Shown here piece by piece: positions 41,630 to 50,896 of a DNA stretch of 64,000 nucleotides (positions within the stretch are counted from its first letter, which is position 1; each line of letters starts with the position of its first letter). The DNA lies in the NCBI GenBank assembly GCA_905221605.1, contig CAJNDS010002655.1, positions 186,001-250,000 on the forward strand, written 5' to 3'. Made by a program: the position numbers and the translations under genes. The stretch comes from Symbiodinium natans (Eukaryota; Sar; Dinophyceae; Suessiales; Symbiodiniaceae). The notes below the pieces were generated by a model. It made no database searches and had not been told where the DNA came from. It was given only the letters and a program-made list of their open reading frames with translations.

Positions 41630-42548
41630 ACAAGGCGCCCCACTCCTCTAGCCGCCAAGGTTCCCACTCGCCTTTTTGCGCCTGCAAACGCAGCGCGACG
41701 TGGGCGCCCGCGCGCGTGCGTTCCTGCGCACACCGGACGACTAGCTGGAGGAAAGCCCGGGGCACATTCTTGCCCTCAAGCCCAATCACGAGCACCTTCG
41801 GCTCTGTCCGCAGAACAGCGCCGCTAATGGCCTCTAAGTGCTCTTCTGCGGCCAGGTTCCAGGTGATCCCGTAGGCCTGCTTGCCTTGCACAAAGGCGGG
41901 AACAACCCTGTACCCGTGCCTCCTAGCCGCGTCGGAAACGACCGCGTCACCCCAAACAACCTCTAAGACATCGGCAACCCCACCAAGGAAATACTGCCGG
42001 AACCAACTCTCGACAGCACCCGACTCTGGGGAAGCCCTAGGCTGCAACACGCGGGGTTCCGCGACCAGGAGGTCCGCGAGGCCCTCTTGGATCGAGAGTA
42101 CACCCGTGCCGGCGCGAGACGCTCGCTCGAGCGTCCGGTCCTGCAACGAATACGCTCCCTTATCCAACTTTCTGGCCGAGGCTGCAGCAAGCACGCCGTC
42201 GCGGTTTAGGTCGATTTTGGAAATGATTTCCTTCACAGAAACCGCTTCATGGGCCGGACGGGTCCCTTCTGAAAGCGTGAGCGCTCCGTCCTCGGCGATA
42301 TATGCAAGCCGCCATTTGACGCGAACCCCGCTGGCGTCGGGGAGATAGCGATGGACGCCGACCTGCGCACGGGCCGCATCCACCTGCGTGACCCGTCCTA
42401 ACCTGCACACCTTCGGGCCTCCACCTACACCCCGATAGGCAATGCGGTCACCAAGGCGGAGGACGAAGTCCCTCCCGCGCCTGGTCAGCGTGAACTCCAC
42501 CTGCTTGGCGTCGCCTTGAACCTGCTGCCCTAAGCTGGGGCGAGACAA
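41481..42548 (-). CDS. BAH-like and degenerate methyltransferase-like protein
   Basis: 355 codons opening at TTG, overlapping the integrase end by 19 nt in the -1 frame. Residues ~30-140 read like a BAH-type module (GDRIAYRG, a basic strand, WRLAYIAEDGALTL). Residues ~195-345 resemble the C5-methyltransferase-like domain common in dinoflagellate element polyproteins: FLGGVADVLEVVWGD in the place of the SAM-binding strand, ARRHGYRVVP, EPKVLVIGLEGKNVP where a catalytic PC motif would be, and the closing ADMCQFA. No PC or ENV motif remains, so it is unlikely to be an active methyltransferase. The assignment rests on pattern similarity. Confidence 0.5.
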   Translation of the reverse strand: MSRPSLGQQVQGDAKQVEFTLTRRGRDFVLRLGDRIAYRGVGGGPKVCRLGRVTQVDAARAQVGVHRYLPDASGVRVKWRLAYIAEDGALTLSEGTRPAHEAVSVKEIISKIDLNRDGVLAAASARKLDKGAYSLQDRTLERASRAGTGVLSIQEGLADLLVAEPRVLQPRASPESGAVESWFRQYFLGGVADVLEVVWGDAVVSDAARRHGYRVVPAFVQGKQAYGITWNLAAEEHLEAISGAVLRTEPKVLVIGLEGKNVPRAFLQLVVRCAQERTRAGAHVALRLQAQKGEWEPWRLEEWGALFGTLAEPRWPWAFVRADMCQFARASGRSNLVESGALWLADFSIGRVEVS

Positions 42549-43870
42549 GTCGTCCCCGCCGGTTCCATCGTCCTCAAAGACGATTCCGCGTCATCTGCAT
42601 CCGCAGGGACAAGAATGCAGTCTTCTGCGTGCGCCTCCATCGGGCCGCGCCGGGCGGAAGAAGTACCCCCCGACTCCATCGACACGGGCTCCAAGGTGAG
42701 CCTGTGGCCCTTGACTTCCAACACGCGCCAGGGGCCGGTCAGACCCGGTTTCCAAGGCACACGCCCCGCCCCCTCTGAACGGGCCCTCGGAGCGTTCCAG
42801 ACCACTCGGTCGCCTGGTTTAAGGTCCACAGTGCGCCTATGACGGTTTGCAAGTTTCGCCCGCGCTTCTGAAGACCGCGTCCAGTGCTCTCGGACCGCAG
42901 CAGCTAGCTCCGAGAACTGTTTGAACTGGCTCCGAGCCCAATCAGAGATGGGTTCAAACTGCAAGGCGTCTCGCAGGACGTCCTTTTCAAGTGGTAGAGC
43001 GAGCGACCAGCTCCGCTCTAGGTCCCTCGGGGTATACCCGTGGGGTCCCGGAGTGTTGTCTATGACGTACTCCGCCACCACGAGCCAATCCGACCAAGCT
43101 TCGGAAAGGGAGGCGCCGACTTGTCTGACGACCGCCCCCAGAACCTTTTGAACTTCTTGGTGGACTCGCTCGTTTGCGCCCAACTCACAAGGCCTCAAGG
43201 GCGCGCTAAACCGCCACTCGGTCCCAAGCATCGCGCTGAGTTCTGCCATGAGCGCGTTCTTGAACTCTGGCCCTCTGTCCGACCTGATGAGGCTCGGGAT
43301 CGTCCTGCTGCGAAGCACACAGCGCACGAACGCCCTCCTGACTTCCGCATGAGTCAGAGACCTCATCGGCTCGAGGAGGACAGCATGACTGAGGCAATCG
43401 AAGTACGTAAGCGAGTACCTATGCCCCTCCCTGTCCTCTCGGTTCGGACCCTCACAGTCCACGCTGACTTCCTGCCAGCATGTCTCGGCGCCACACTTGA
43501 CCGCACGAGCTTCAACCTTCGTCGGTCGAGAGCGGCCTTTAATGCAGGCGAGACACTTGGCGACCCAGGTCCGCACATCTTTCTCCAAATCGGGCCACCA
43601 GACTGCCCTCTCCAGCAGCTTGATGGTAACCTCGGCAGACCTATGGGCCCCAAGGACTCCACAGTGGACTGAATTGTAGCAGGCGCGGCGCCAGGTCACC
43701 CCATTCGCGCCCGCAGCCCCGTTGGGAACCACTGGGACGACGACGGTTTGACCCGTCCTGAGGGTCACCTCGCGCTCCAGCAACCCGTCTCCGGATATCA
43801 CCATCGGCGGCGCTCCGGCTTGCGAATCGAGCCCGCCAATGAGGGATCGCGCCGCTGGCCCTCGTACCAC
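42530..43870 (-). CDS. Ty3-type integrase
   Basis: 446 codons (first in-frame ATG at 43804, overlapping the ORF1 stop; the frame opens at a GTG at 43870). An HHCC zinc-binding region appears as HCGVLGAHRS...CLACIKG at about residues 68-108. The DDE core follows: VSVDCEGP, RSDRGPEFKN and ELGANERVHQEV provide D, D and E. The C-terminal region has KPGDRVVWNAP and GPWRVLEVKGHRLTL, matching the GPY/F-type module of Ty3/gypsy integrases. It is in the -1 frame relative to ORF1, so either -1 frameshifting or termination-reinitiation at ATGGTGA could express it. Confidence 0.92.
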   Translation of the reverse strand: MVRGPAARSLIGGLDSQAGAPPMVISGDGLLEREVTLRTGQTVVVPVVPNGAAGANGVTWRRACYNSVHCGVLGAHRSAEVTIKLLERAVWWPDLEKDVRTWVAKCLACIKGRSRPTKVEARAVKCGAETCWQEVSVDCEGPNREDREGHRYSLTYFDCLSHAVLLEPMRSLTHAEVRRAFVRCVLRSRTIPSLIRSDRGPEFKNALMAELSAMLGTEWRFSAPLRPCELGANERVHQEVQKVLGAVVRQVGASLSEAWSDWLVVAEYVIDNTPGPHGYTPRDLERSWSLALPLEKDVLRDALQFEPISDWARSQFKQFSELAAAVREHWTRSSEARAKLANRHRRTVDLKPGDRVVWNAPRARSEGAGRVPWKPGLTGPWRVLEVKGHRLTLEPVSMESGGTSSARRGPMEAHAEDCILVPADADDAESSLRTMEPAGTTCLAPA

Positions 43871-46800
43871 GCCGTACGAAGGGATCCCGTGACTCGGAAC
43901 TCCGAAATGTTCGCCGCGTCCCTCGCCTCGACCGCAAGCTGTTCGCGACGATTTTCGTCCTCCCCCGCGGCCAGGCTCAAAGACGGAACACCGCCCTTAA
44001 ACTCGACCTTGACCTTGGTTGAGGAATGGTCCCAAATGCACAGGATAGGGCTATGGCTGACGAGCTCTAGAACCACAGCAGGGCCCTTGTGCTCCTCACC
44101 CATAAACGCCAAAACTCTACCCTTCAGCTTGCACTCATTGGCATTCTTCCCGCGACTGATAGCGCCCGCGGCCCAATGCCCTTCTACGCCCTCATTGGAC
44201 GCAGAGAATTGAGCAAGGACCCTTGACGCCTGCCGGGTAGAACCGCGGGGATCCGAGGCTTCTCCGGTTGCCCGCCAGCCAATGACCTGAGTAACCCTAC
44301 CCACAAGGGCTATCAGCTTGCCGAAGGAGGGGTCTAAGGCAACCTCTTTGCCCTCAGACCTCCAGAGCACTTCGCACTGCTCATTCACGACATGTCTGTG
44401 GCCGTGCCAGTTCACCACTGACGACCAATGCACGACGATGTCGCCCTGAACCGCATCCAGGGGCGAGCAGTTATGCCCCGCCACCACAGCACCATCTTCT
44501 CTAACCACCCATGTGGTCCAGTAGGGCTTCACATCGCCCCACTTGGAAAGATCCTTGTGCTGGGAGCCGAGGCTGAGCTTCATGGAATGGCTCTTCTTCC
44601 ATATTTTCCCACTCAGCATGCCATATGCTGTGGGAACTGGAGCATCTTTGGGCGTAGTCCTGAACCCTACCGCCCATTGCTGGATGGTTGAGGACCGAAC
44701 CCTAACTAAACCTCCTGTCCTATCCAAAGTTGCAAGGACGGAGTTGACCTCTAGGCCCACCTCATGGGCCTCAAGGTCGCCCTCAAGCGGAGGTTCGGGC
44801 TCCTCCCGCTCGGCTATCTCTACCGAGGTATCGACTGCCTCTTTCTCGATGCAGGCTGGGCAGCGAGAAAACAGGTAGGTCCGCTTGCCGCAGATGCACA
44901 GACCCTCATGGTCCCAGAGGGGTCTTGACGGTTCGTCCAGCATCCCTCTAATGCTGGCATCATCAATGGAACGAACCGCGTCCAGCCTCAAGGACCGCAG
45001 AACCTCCGCCCCCAATGCCTGCTTCCCTACGATCCCAAAACCTCGCAGGGGAGGCTCCGGAAAATCCTTCTTGAGTTCCGGACAAGCCTCGGCCACTTCC
45101 AAGTGGCCTTGCTGCGTGCGCCAAAGGCGTGGCCGCACCGCCCAGATAGCCTTGATGCCTGCCCAAGCCTCTCCTACAGCCCTAGCTTCTTTGCGCTGCA
45201 GGTTCCTTGCTTGGAGCGTGAGCTCAACAACCAAAGGCCACCTAAGGACGGCTGTGACCAGCCCGCCTTGTCCAAGTCCTACGAGGAACTGCGGACGAAA
45301 CCCCGAAGCTTCCCTAAGAACCTTGGCACACGAAGTGAGCAAGTCGACCCTGATCCGCTTGATCTTCTTGGTCCCTGCGAGCCTGCCGGCCCCGCAATCA
45401 AAATGCGAGGCAAGCCCGTCGGTATCCTCAAACGGACCCCAACAACCCCTGACAGCCACAGAAACTCCAGGGAGGCTCGCTTGGAAGACGCGCCTGATCT
45501 CAGTCAGCTCTGCGTCCTGCTCTTTCCAACGCGCGTAGTCAAAGACAACCATGACGCGCACCGGAAGGGCTGCGACGACGCACATCGGCACAGCCGCGGC
45601 CTGGACACGGCCCGCAGGCTCTGGGACGGCGTCGTTGCCGACCGCCCAGGGCACGGGTCCGTCACCCTCAGTACCCTCTCCGAGGTACTGGTCCAGGTCG
45701 AAACCTCGGAGTTGGCCCGAAAGGCCCTCGAGATCTTTCGTCCTCGCCGCAAGGAGCGCATCCCGATCCTTGGGATTGCGGCTAAAACTGTCACCCAGCG
45801 TCGCTGAGCGACCGCTAAGGCTCCTTATTTCGGACCCATCCATAAGGATTTCCGCAACCCACCGGACGAGTTTCGGATCCATTCCGATGTCCGACGTTTG
45901 CGCTCGGGTAAGGTTGGCATGATCTGTCCAACACAGAGTCCGAATAGAGCCAAACATGCGGCGTGTCGCCCGCTTTACCTCGAGCTGGGCAAACGCCTCC
46001 TGTATCAAGGGCGGCCAGTTCTGCTGCGCGGGGGTCAAGCTCTTCGAGTGCGTCATAAGCACTTTGAGCTGGCTCAAGTCACGCGTCATCTGCACGACGC
46101 TGCCCCCTACCGCGATGCCCGACGCATCCGCGATCTGCTCAAGGGGACACGACCCATCCGCAGCAGAGGCCTCATCGAAGGTAGCCAAATTGATGCGGTT
46201 TTGCATCATGCGCTTAATCGCTTTAAAGGCTTTGCAACCCTCGGTGGCGGCTGAGCCCAGCCCGCCTTCAGGAAAGACGGCGCCTGGCTTCTGCCACTGC
46301 CCTAAAATCTTGGCTGCGTGCCCATACTCAACAGGCAGGTAGCCGCGCAACCAGTTTGCGCAACCCAAAAATTGCTGAATGTGAAGCTTCTCCCAGAGCG
46401 GGGGAAAGTCAATCACCGCCTGACAACGCTCTTCGTCAGGCGAACTCCCGTCCCGCCCAATGTTGTGTCCCAGGAGCTTGCCTTTGGAGACACAAACTTC
46501 GGCCTTGCTGATTCCAAAGGAGAACCCAAACAAGATTGACTTATCTAGGAAACCCTCTAAGGAAACGAGGTGGTCGAGGAGGTGCGGGCACGCTTTAGGG
46601 TGCCGGGCGCGCATATCTGCCGCGAGCTTCTCATAATAGTAGTCCGTTGGAGGCTCTTCGATCATCTTCTCGATGTCCCAGCTCTCCACGATATGATAGC
46701 TCGGGCAGCGCGCCGTATCGACCGCGTCTGCTGGGCGCACAGCATCACTTGCGCCTCTTCCAGCCGTGGCCGATCCCTCACGCCAGCCAGCCCAGCGTGG

Positions 46801-49800
46801 CCCCTTGCGCGTCCTAAAGACCGCGAGGCGTTCGGTGACGGGAACTTCATCGCTACACGCAACGCTTTCCGCCACACGCAAATCCCTCGTGTCCCAGAGA
46901 CGCCACGCCTCACCTACGCGCTGAAGCAAGCACGTTTCGTAAGGCGCCTTCTCGACCGCCAGAGTCCCGAGGTCCTTCTGCGCAGGGCGCCTACCCCACA
47001 CAGACGCGTAACCACCCGGCGCCTCCCACCAGCTGTCGACGCTTGGAAGGTGGTCCAAGCAAGTAAGCGCTCCAGGCTCCTCAACAGGGCGCCCAACCGG
47101 GCCGCTCCCGCCCCACACCGAAGCGAGAACAGTCACCGCAGCAAGGACCGATAGCACACCGATCCTGGCGCCGGTACGCAGCCGCCCAAAGGACCGCGCA
47201 CACGAGGAACAACCTTGGAAGCTTCTTGCCGCGGCCCTGGACGCGGACCCGCAAGCAAAACACGGGTCGTGGTCAACCGAGGCAACGGCGACCCCACAAT
47301 CCGCACATGCCTGCGGAGACGGCTCCGACTCGAAAACCGTCTCAACCGCGCCACAACCACAGGCCGCAGTGCTTACGAGGCCGGAACGCACTTCCGCAAC
47401 AACCTCGCCCGGCTGGAGAGAGTGATCACACTCTTGGGCTGCGAGCAACACAAACCCTTTTCCCTCTCCTGTGGGCCAAAGGCCTGGCACGGCCTCGACC
47501 CCGCACTCCACCGGAAGCACTACCTCGGACAGGGATCCCTCTGCGGAGACTCCGGGCTCCCGCACGACAGGCACCAGCACCCCGTCGCCTGGCGAGAGCT
47601 CGAGAGGCTCTTCCCCGTCGTAGCGGAGGAGCTCCCGGCTTCCGCCCCCAGGCTCGGTGCATGACGCGTCGTCCAGGCTCGACAACCGCGCCTCGAAGGC
47701 GTAGGCCCTGTCCTTCCGGGTCTTGCTGTGATCCTCGCACCTGGGCATCCTGATTCCCAGCGTGTCGAGGACGTGAAAGTCGGGACCCGGCCTGAAGCCC
47801 AGGCCCATCCTTCCGGCGCAGTCCAACGCTCTGCCGCCGAGGATCAGTCCGTGCCAATCGGACGTTCCCCTAGCTGCGATTTTGCATCGCACGAAAATTT
47901 CAGTGTTGGGGCGACAGTCGTCCGCCGTCCTGCCTTCCAGCAGCGTGACGCGCAAGACTGCTGCCCCCTTCAGAGGAACGGGGGCTCCCGAAGCAATGCC
48001 ATGCACATATTCGGGGTGGACCCACTTCTCGAGTCTCACGACCGGGAAGCCGGGATCTTCGGTACCGATCCCCAGCTCTGCAGCCCGGTTCATCATGCCC
48101 ACCACAAGTTCCTCGGTCACGTGGTTTGCGCCGGCGCATCCGTCGAGCATGCACTCGACCTTACGGTCGAGCACCTGGACTACCGTTCTGTACTGGTAGC
48201 CTCCTGGCTCGTTGTCCGCCAGGTTCCACCAGTCCTTCGGCAGATCGTCCAGGGTGGCGAACTTGTCCCGCCCGCCCTTGCTCAACGGAAGCGCGTGCTG
48301 CTGCACCGCGGCGCGTCCTGCGGCTCCTGAGACGCCTGCCTGGACGCCTGAGCTGCCTATCTGGACACTGAACGCGGCGAAGGGGTTGGACATGGAAGCA
48401 CCGGAGGGCGCGGCCCAGTTGGCAGGCAAGGCCGGCGTCCCTCCTGAGGTCGTCAGGTTGTGGACCATGTCGCAGCTGGCTCCTTTCTTGCACGACCCAT
48501 TCTTGGAGAAAAAGGGGCAAACAGTGCCTGGTGGCTTTGCCGCGCCTTTGGCCGCAGCCTTAGGCTTTGCGCTGGCCTTTGCCTTGCCACCTCCCTTCCC
48601 CTTGCCCTTGCCTTTCGCCGTGGCAAAGGTTTGGTCACCCTTCTTGGCCGCGAGAGCTTTTCTGCGAAGCTCCTTGTCGTGGCTGTACGGGCAGGCATCC
48701 CCTTTCGGGCAATTCCCGTGGTCGCGAAAGTGGAAGCAGATCTTCTTGTCCGCTCCTTTGCCAGCTCCCTTCGACGCAGCGGCAAACGTCTGATCCGCGC
48801 CAGCCTTGGCCGCGGCAGCTGCTCCCTTCGCAGCAGCCTTAGCGGCGGCCTTGAGGCTCCGAATCTCCTTCTGAGCCTCGGCTAGCGCGACCGACGGGTC
48901 CGCGCTTGGAGAGCCGGTCGTGGAGTACACAGAGTGGGAAACAGCCCGGTGCGCTGCTTCCCTCTGTTCGTACTCCAAGACGACTTTGTGGCTCTCCTCC
49001 CAAGTCTGCGGCCCTCTCAGCCCGCCGTCCTTGGGATCGCCGGGCCACAACCGCTTGTCGTTACGTATCTCCTTTTGGAGATACGGGGGCATCTTGCGGA
49101 GGTACGAGAGATACAACTCTCGTGGGGTCTTCCCAAGACCCACCGCCTCAAGGTCCGCGATCGACGCCTCAAACAAAGGCTCGAATTGGTGGCCTGTGAG
49201 CTTGCCCTTAGCGAGGGAGGCATGCTCACCATCCACGCGGACTTCTCTTTCCTCCCGCGATTCCCCGAACATCAAGTGCTTGTTTTTGATGCGGTCGTAC
49301 ACTGCCTGTGGGTCGGAGAGAACCTCTCCCGACTTCCACGCTGCGCGGTAGGCGTTCGTGTACGTCTTCATGCGCGAGCCGCGGCAGCGCCCGCGTAGCG
49401 CTAGCAGCTTCTCGCGCGCACTCATACCGCGACAGTTGTTGGCGAGCGCGCAGACGTCCTCGAACTCCTCGTAGAACAGGACAACGTCTCGCGCGTCCGA
49501 CTTGTCGTCGGTCAGCGTCGGCCACGTGAGGTCAGTTTTGACCGTCGTTATGGAGCTTTGCCCGCCCCTCTGCGCTAACGCTTCTTTCAGCGCTTCAGTT
49601 TGGGCGGCGAGTGCGGCGGCGAAATCGCCCGCCGGGTTTTGGGACCCGGTCTGCGAACCTCCGCCGTCTGAACCTCGCTTCAGGGCTTCTATCTCCATCT
49701 CCAGCGCCGCGAGCTTTGCGCGCAAAGGGGAATCGCCGTCCGTCGCGCCCAGGTCACGGGCCGCGGAAGGACCACCTGCAACCTCAGCAGTGTGCAAACC

Positions 49801-50799
49801 TCCACGGTCCAAACCTACCCCCAACCCACTTGCAGTCGCAGGCTGTGGGAGCCCTGGGGAACGCGGCCCCACGGCTTCAACTGGCACATCGGACGGGGAG
49901 CTCCAAACCTTCTCTTGGCTCGAGCTTTCTTTTCCCCCTAGCGCGAGGATAAGCTCCCCGATGCATTGGATTTCACGCTGAATCTCCTCTGCGTCTTCGG
50001 GGTCCTCGCCACCGCGCAAAGCCGCGACCGAGAACCTGGTCCGCAGCCGACGGACCATCTTTGTCGGATGCCAGTCCCCGCCTATCTTCGAGAACTCATC
50101 CGCAAGGAGGGTGGCTTTGGTGCTTAAGGCGTCAAGGTCACGGGAGCTCACCGTGACTCCATGCGCTTTGAGCGCGAGGACAATCCGCGAAACGCGCGTC
50201 AAGTAGTCCGCGACCGGTTCTTGGTCTGGACGGAAAATCGCGCGCAGCTCCGCCTGCAAGCCCTCTGCGGTGCCTGGCACTGAACCTGCTGTCGACGGCG
50301 GACCGGACGGCCCCGCCGGGCGGGACCCTGGTGCTGTAGCAGGGACATAGGCAGCACCGGTAGGGACCATGGCCAGCTCCCTAGCCGTGGCGCTGACATC
50401 CACCCGCGGCGGACTGTCGCCTCCAGCGCCCGAGGCCTCAGGGACTAGCTCGGAGTCCTCTTCTTCTTCCTCTTCCTCCTCGTCCTCGCCTTCGGCGTCA
50501 TGGAGGAACTTCATGACTTTTCGCCAGAGAGCCGCCTCTTGCTCTGGCGTTGTGCTGACCCCATCCCGCTTGGACAACGGACGACTGCCGGTCTCCCTAC
50601 GCCACTTAAGCCAAGCGACGTAGCTCATCCGCTCGGGATAGGGAACGTCACCACCCTCGATCGCTTCGAGGAGGGTGACGCCCTCGGCCTGACCTGCAAC
50701 CTCTGCGGACATCGCCGCGCCTTGGTTAGCAGGCCGCAGGCGTGGCACACGAAGCGCCGCGCCTTGGTTAACAGGCCGCAAGCGTGGCACACAGTCCAC
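43798..50799 (-). CDS. Gag - protease-like - RT C-terminal half - RNase H polyprotein
   Basis: 2333 codons from a GTG; the first ATG is at 50712 (2304 aa). An acidic/proline-rich start and a helical Gag-like region (about 400-620) precede two CCCH fingers near 685 and 760 (CFHFRDHGNC...SHDK and CPFFSKNGSC...VHN), then MLDGCAGANHVTEE near 880, in the place of an aspartic protease active site but not a standard DTG. A Cys-rich stretch and hydrophobic segment lie near 1170-1235. Residues 1380-1680 hold the RT part that normally follows YxDD (FGFSFGISKAEV, LLGHNIGRDG, FLGCANWLRGYL), then RNase H (IADASGIAVGG, TDHANLT, LGDSFSRNP). The RT palm is absent. A conserved-looking domain of unknown function follows (about 1720-1950, FLVGLGQGGLVTA). 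Confidence 0.9.
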   Translation of the reverse strand: MDCVPRLRPVNQGAALRVPRLRPANQGAAMSAEVAGQAEGVTLLEAIEGGDVPYPERMSYVAWLKWRRETGSRPLSKRDGVSTTPEQEAALWRKVMKFLHDAEGEDEEEEEEEEDSELVPEASGAGGDSPPRVDVSATARELAMVPTGAAYVPATAPGSRPAGPSGPPSTAGSVPGTAEGLQAELRAIFRPDQEPVADYLTRVSRIVLALKAHGVTVSSRDLDALSTKATLLADEFSKIGGDWHPTKMVRRLRTRFSVAALRGGEDPEDAEEIQREIQCIGELILALGGKESSSQEKVWSSPSDVPVEAVGPRSPGLPQPATASGLGVGLDRGGLHTAEVAGGPSAARDLGATDGDSPLRAKLAALEMEIEALKRGSDGGGSQTGSQNPAGDFAAALAAQTEALKEALAQRGGQSSITTVKTDLTWPTLTDDKSDARDVVLFYEEFEDVCALANNCRGMSAREKLLALRGRCRGSRMKTYTNAYRAAWKSGEVLSDPQAVYDRIKNKHLMFGESREEREVRVDGEHASLAKGKLTGHQFEPLFEASIADLEAVGLGKTPRELYLSYLRKMPPYLQKEIRNDKRLWPGDPKDGGLRGPQTWEESHKVVLEYEQREAAHRAVSHSVYSTTGSPSADPSVALAEAQKEIRSLKAAAKAAAKGAAAAAKAGADQTFAAASKGAGKGADKKICFHFRDHGNCPKGDACPYSHDKELRRKALAAKKGDQTFATAKGKGKGKGGGKAKASAKPKAAAKGAAKPPGTVCPFFSKNGSCKKGASCDMVHNLTTSGGTPALPANWAAPSGASMSNPFAAFSVQIGSSGVQAGVSGAAGRAAVQQHALPLSKGGRDKFATLDDLPKDWWNLADNEPGGYQYRTVVQVLDRKVECMLDGCAGANHVTEELVVGMMNRAAELGIGTEDPGFPVVRLEKWVHPEYVHGIASGAPVPLKGAAVLRVTLLEGRTADDCRPNTEIFVRCKIAARGTSDWHGLILGGRALDCAGRMGLGFRPGPDFHVLDTLGIRMPRCEDHSKTRKDRAYAFEARLSSLDDASCTEPGGGSRELLRYDGEEPLELSPGDGVLVPVVREPGVSAEGSLSEVVLPVECGVEAVPGLWPTGEGKGFVLLAAQECDHSLQPGEVVAEVRSGLVSTAACGCGAVETVFESEPSPQACADCGVAVASVDHDPCFACGSASRAAARSFQGCSSCARSFGRLRTGARIGVLSVLAAVTVLASVWGGSGPVGRPVEEPGALTCLDHLPSVDSWWEAPGGYASVWGRRPAQKDLGTLAVEKAPYETCLLQRVGEAWRLWDTRDLRVAESVACSDEVPVTERLAVFRTRKGPRWAGWREGSATAGRGASDAVRPADAVDTARCPSYHIVESWDIEKMIEEPPTDYYYEKLAADMRARHPKACPHLLDHLVSLEGFLDKSILFGFSFGISKAEVCVSKGKLLGHNIGRDGSSPDEERCQAVIDFPPLWEKLHIQQFLGCANWLRGYLPVEYGHAAKILGQWQKPGAVFPEGGLGSAATEGCKAFKAIKRMMQNRINLATFDEASAADGSCPLEQIADASGIAVGGSVVQMTRDLSQLKVLMTHSKSLTPAQQNWPPLIQEAFAQLEVKRATRRMFGSIRTLCWTDHANLTRAQTSDIGMDPKLVRWVAEILMDGSEIRSLSGRSATLGDSFSRNPKDRDALLAARTKDLEGLSGQLRGFDLDQYLGEGTEGDGPVPWAVGNDAVPEPAGRVQAAAVPMCVVAALPVRVMVVFDYARWKEQDAELTEIRRVFQASLPGVSVAVRGCWGPFEDTDGLASHFDCGAGRLAGTKKIKRIRVDLLTSCAKVLREASGFRPQFLVGLGQGGLVTAVLRWPLVVELTLQARNLQRKEARAVGEAWAGIKAIWAVRPRLWRTQQGHLEVAEACPELKKDFPEPPLRGFGIVGKQALGAEVLRSLRLDAVRSIDDASIRGMLDEPSRPLWDHEGLCICGKRTYLFSRCPACIEKEAVDTSVEIAEREEPEPPLEGDLEAHEVGLEVNSVLATLDRTGGLVRVRSSTIQQWAVGFRTTPKDAPVPTAYGMLSGKIWKKSHSMKLSLGSQHKDLSKWGDVKPYWTTWVVREDGAVVAGHNCSPLDAVQGDIVVHWSSVVNWHGHRHVVNEQCEVLWRSEGKEVALDPSFGKLIALVGRVTQVIGWRATGEASDPRGSTRQASRVLAQFSASNEGVEGHWAAGAISRGKNANECKLKGRVLAFMGEEHKGPAVVLELVSHSPILCIWDHSSTKVKVEFKGGVPSLSLAAGEDENRREQLAVEARDAANISEFRVTGSLRTAWYEGQRRDPSLAGSIRKPERRRW
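50713..50796 (-). repeat. 42-bp tandem duplication at the 5' end of the Gag frame
   Basis: Copies start at 50713 and 50755 with few changes, giving two 14-residue repeats (VPRLRPVNQGAAL type) upstream of the first ATG. Confidence 0.85.
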
Positions 50800-50876
50800 G
50801 CGTCCAGGTCACGGACCGCGACAGACAAGCAAAGCAATGCTTGCCCACTCGGGCCGTAGGCACAAGAGCTGTACGT

Positions 50877-50894
50877 TTCCCAGAACAGCCCCCA
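50877..50894 (-). promoter_or_regulatory. Candidate primer binding site
   Basis: On the sense strand TGGGGGCTGTTCTGGG begins 2 nt after the 5' LTR, where a tRNA 3' end (CCA) would pair. The tRNA is not identified. Confidence 0.6.
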
Positions 50895-50896
50895 AT

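Noticed and set aside
43798-43870. Classical slippery heptamer for -1 frameshifting at the ORF1/integrase overlap
   Set aside because: I read the 73-nt overlap and found no clear X-XXY-YYZ heptamer, so the mechanism is left open.
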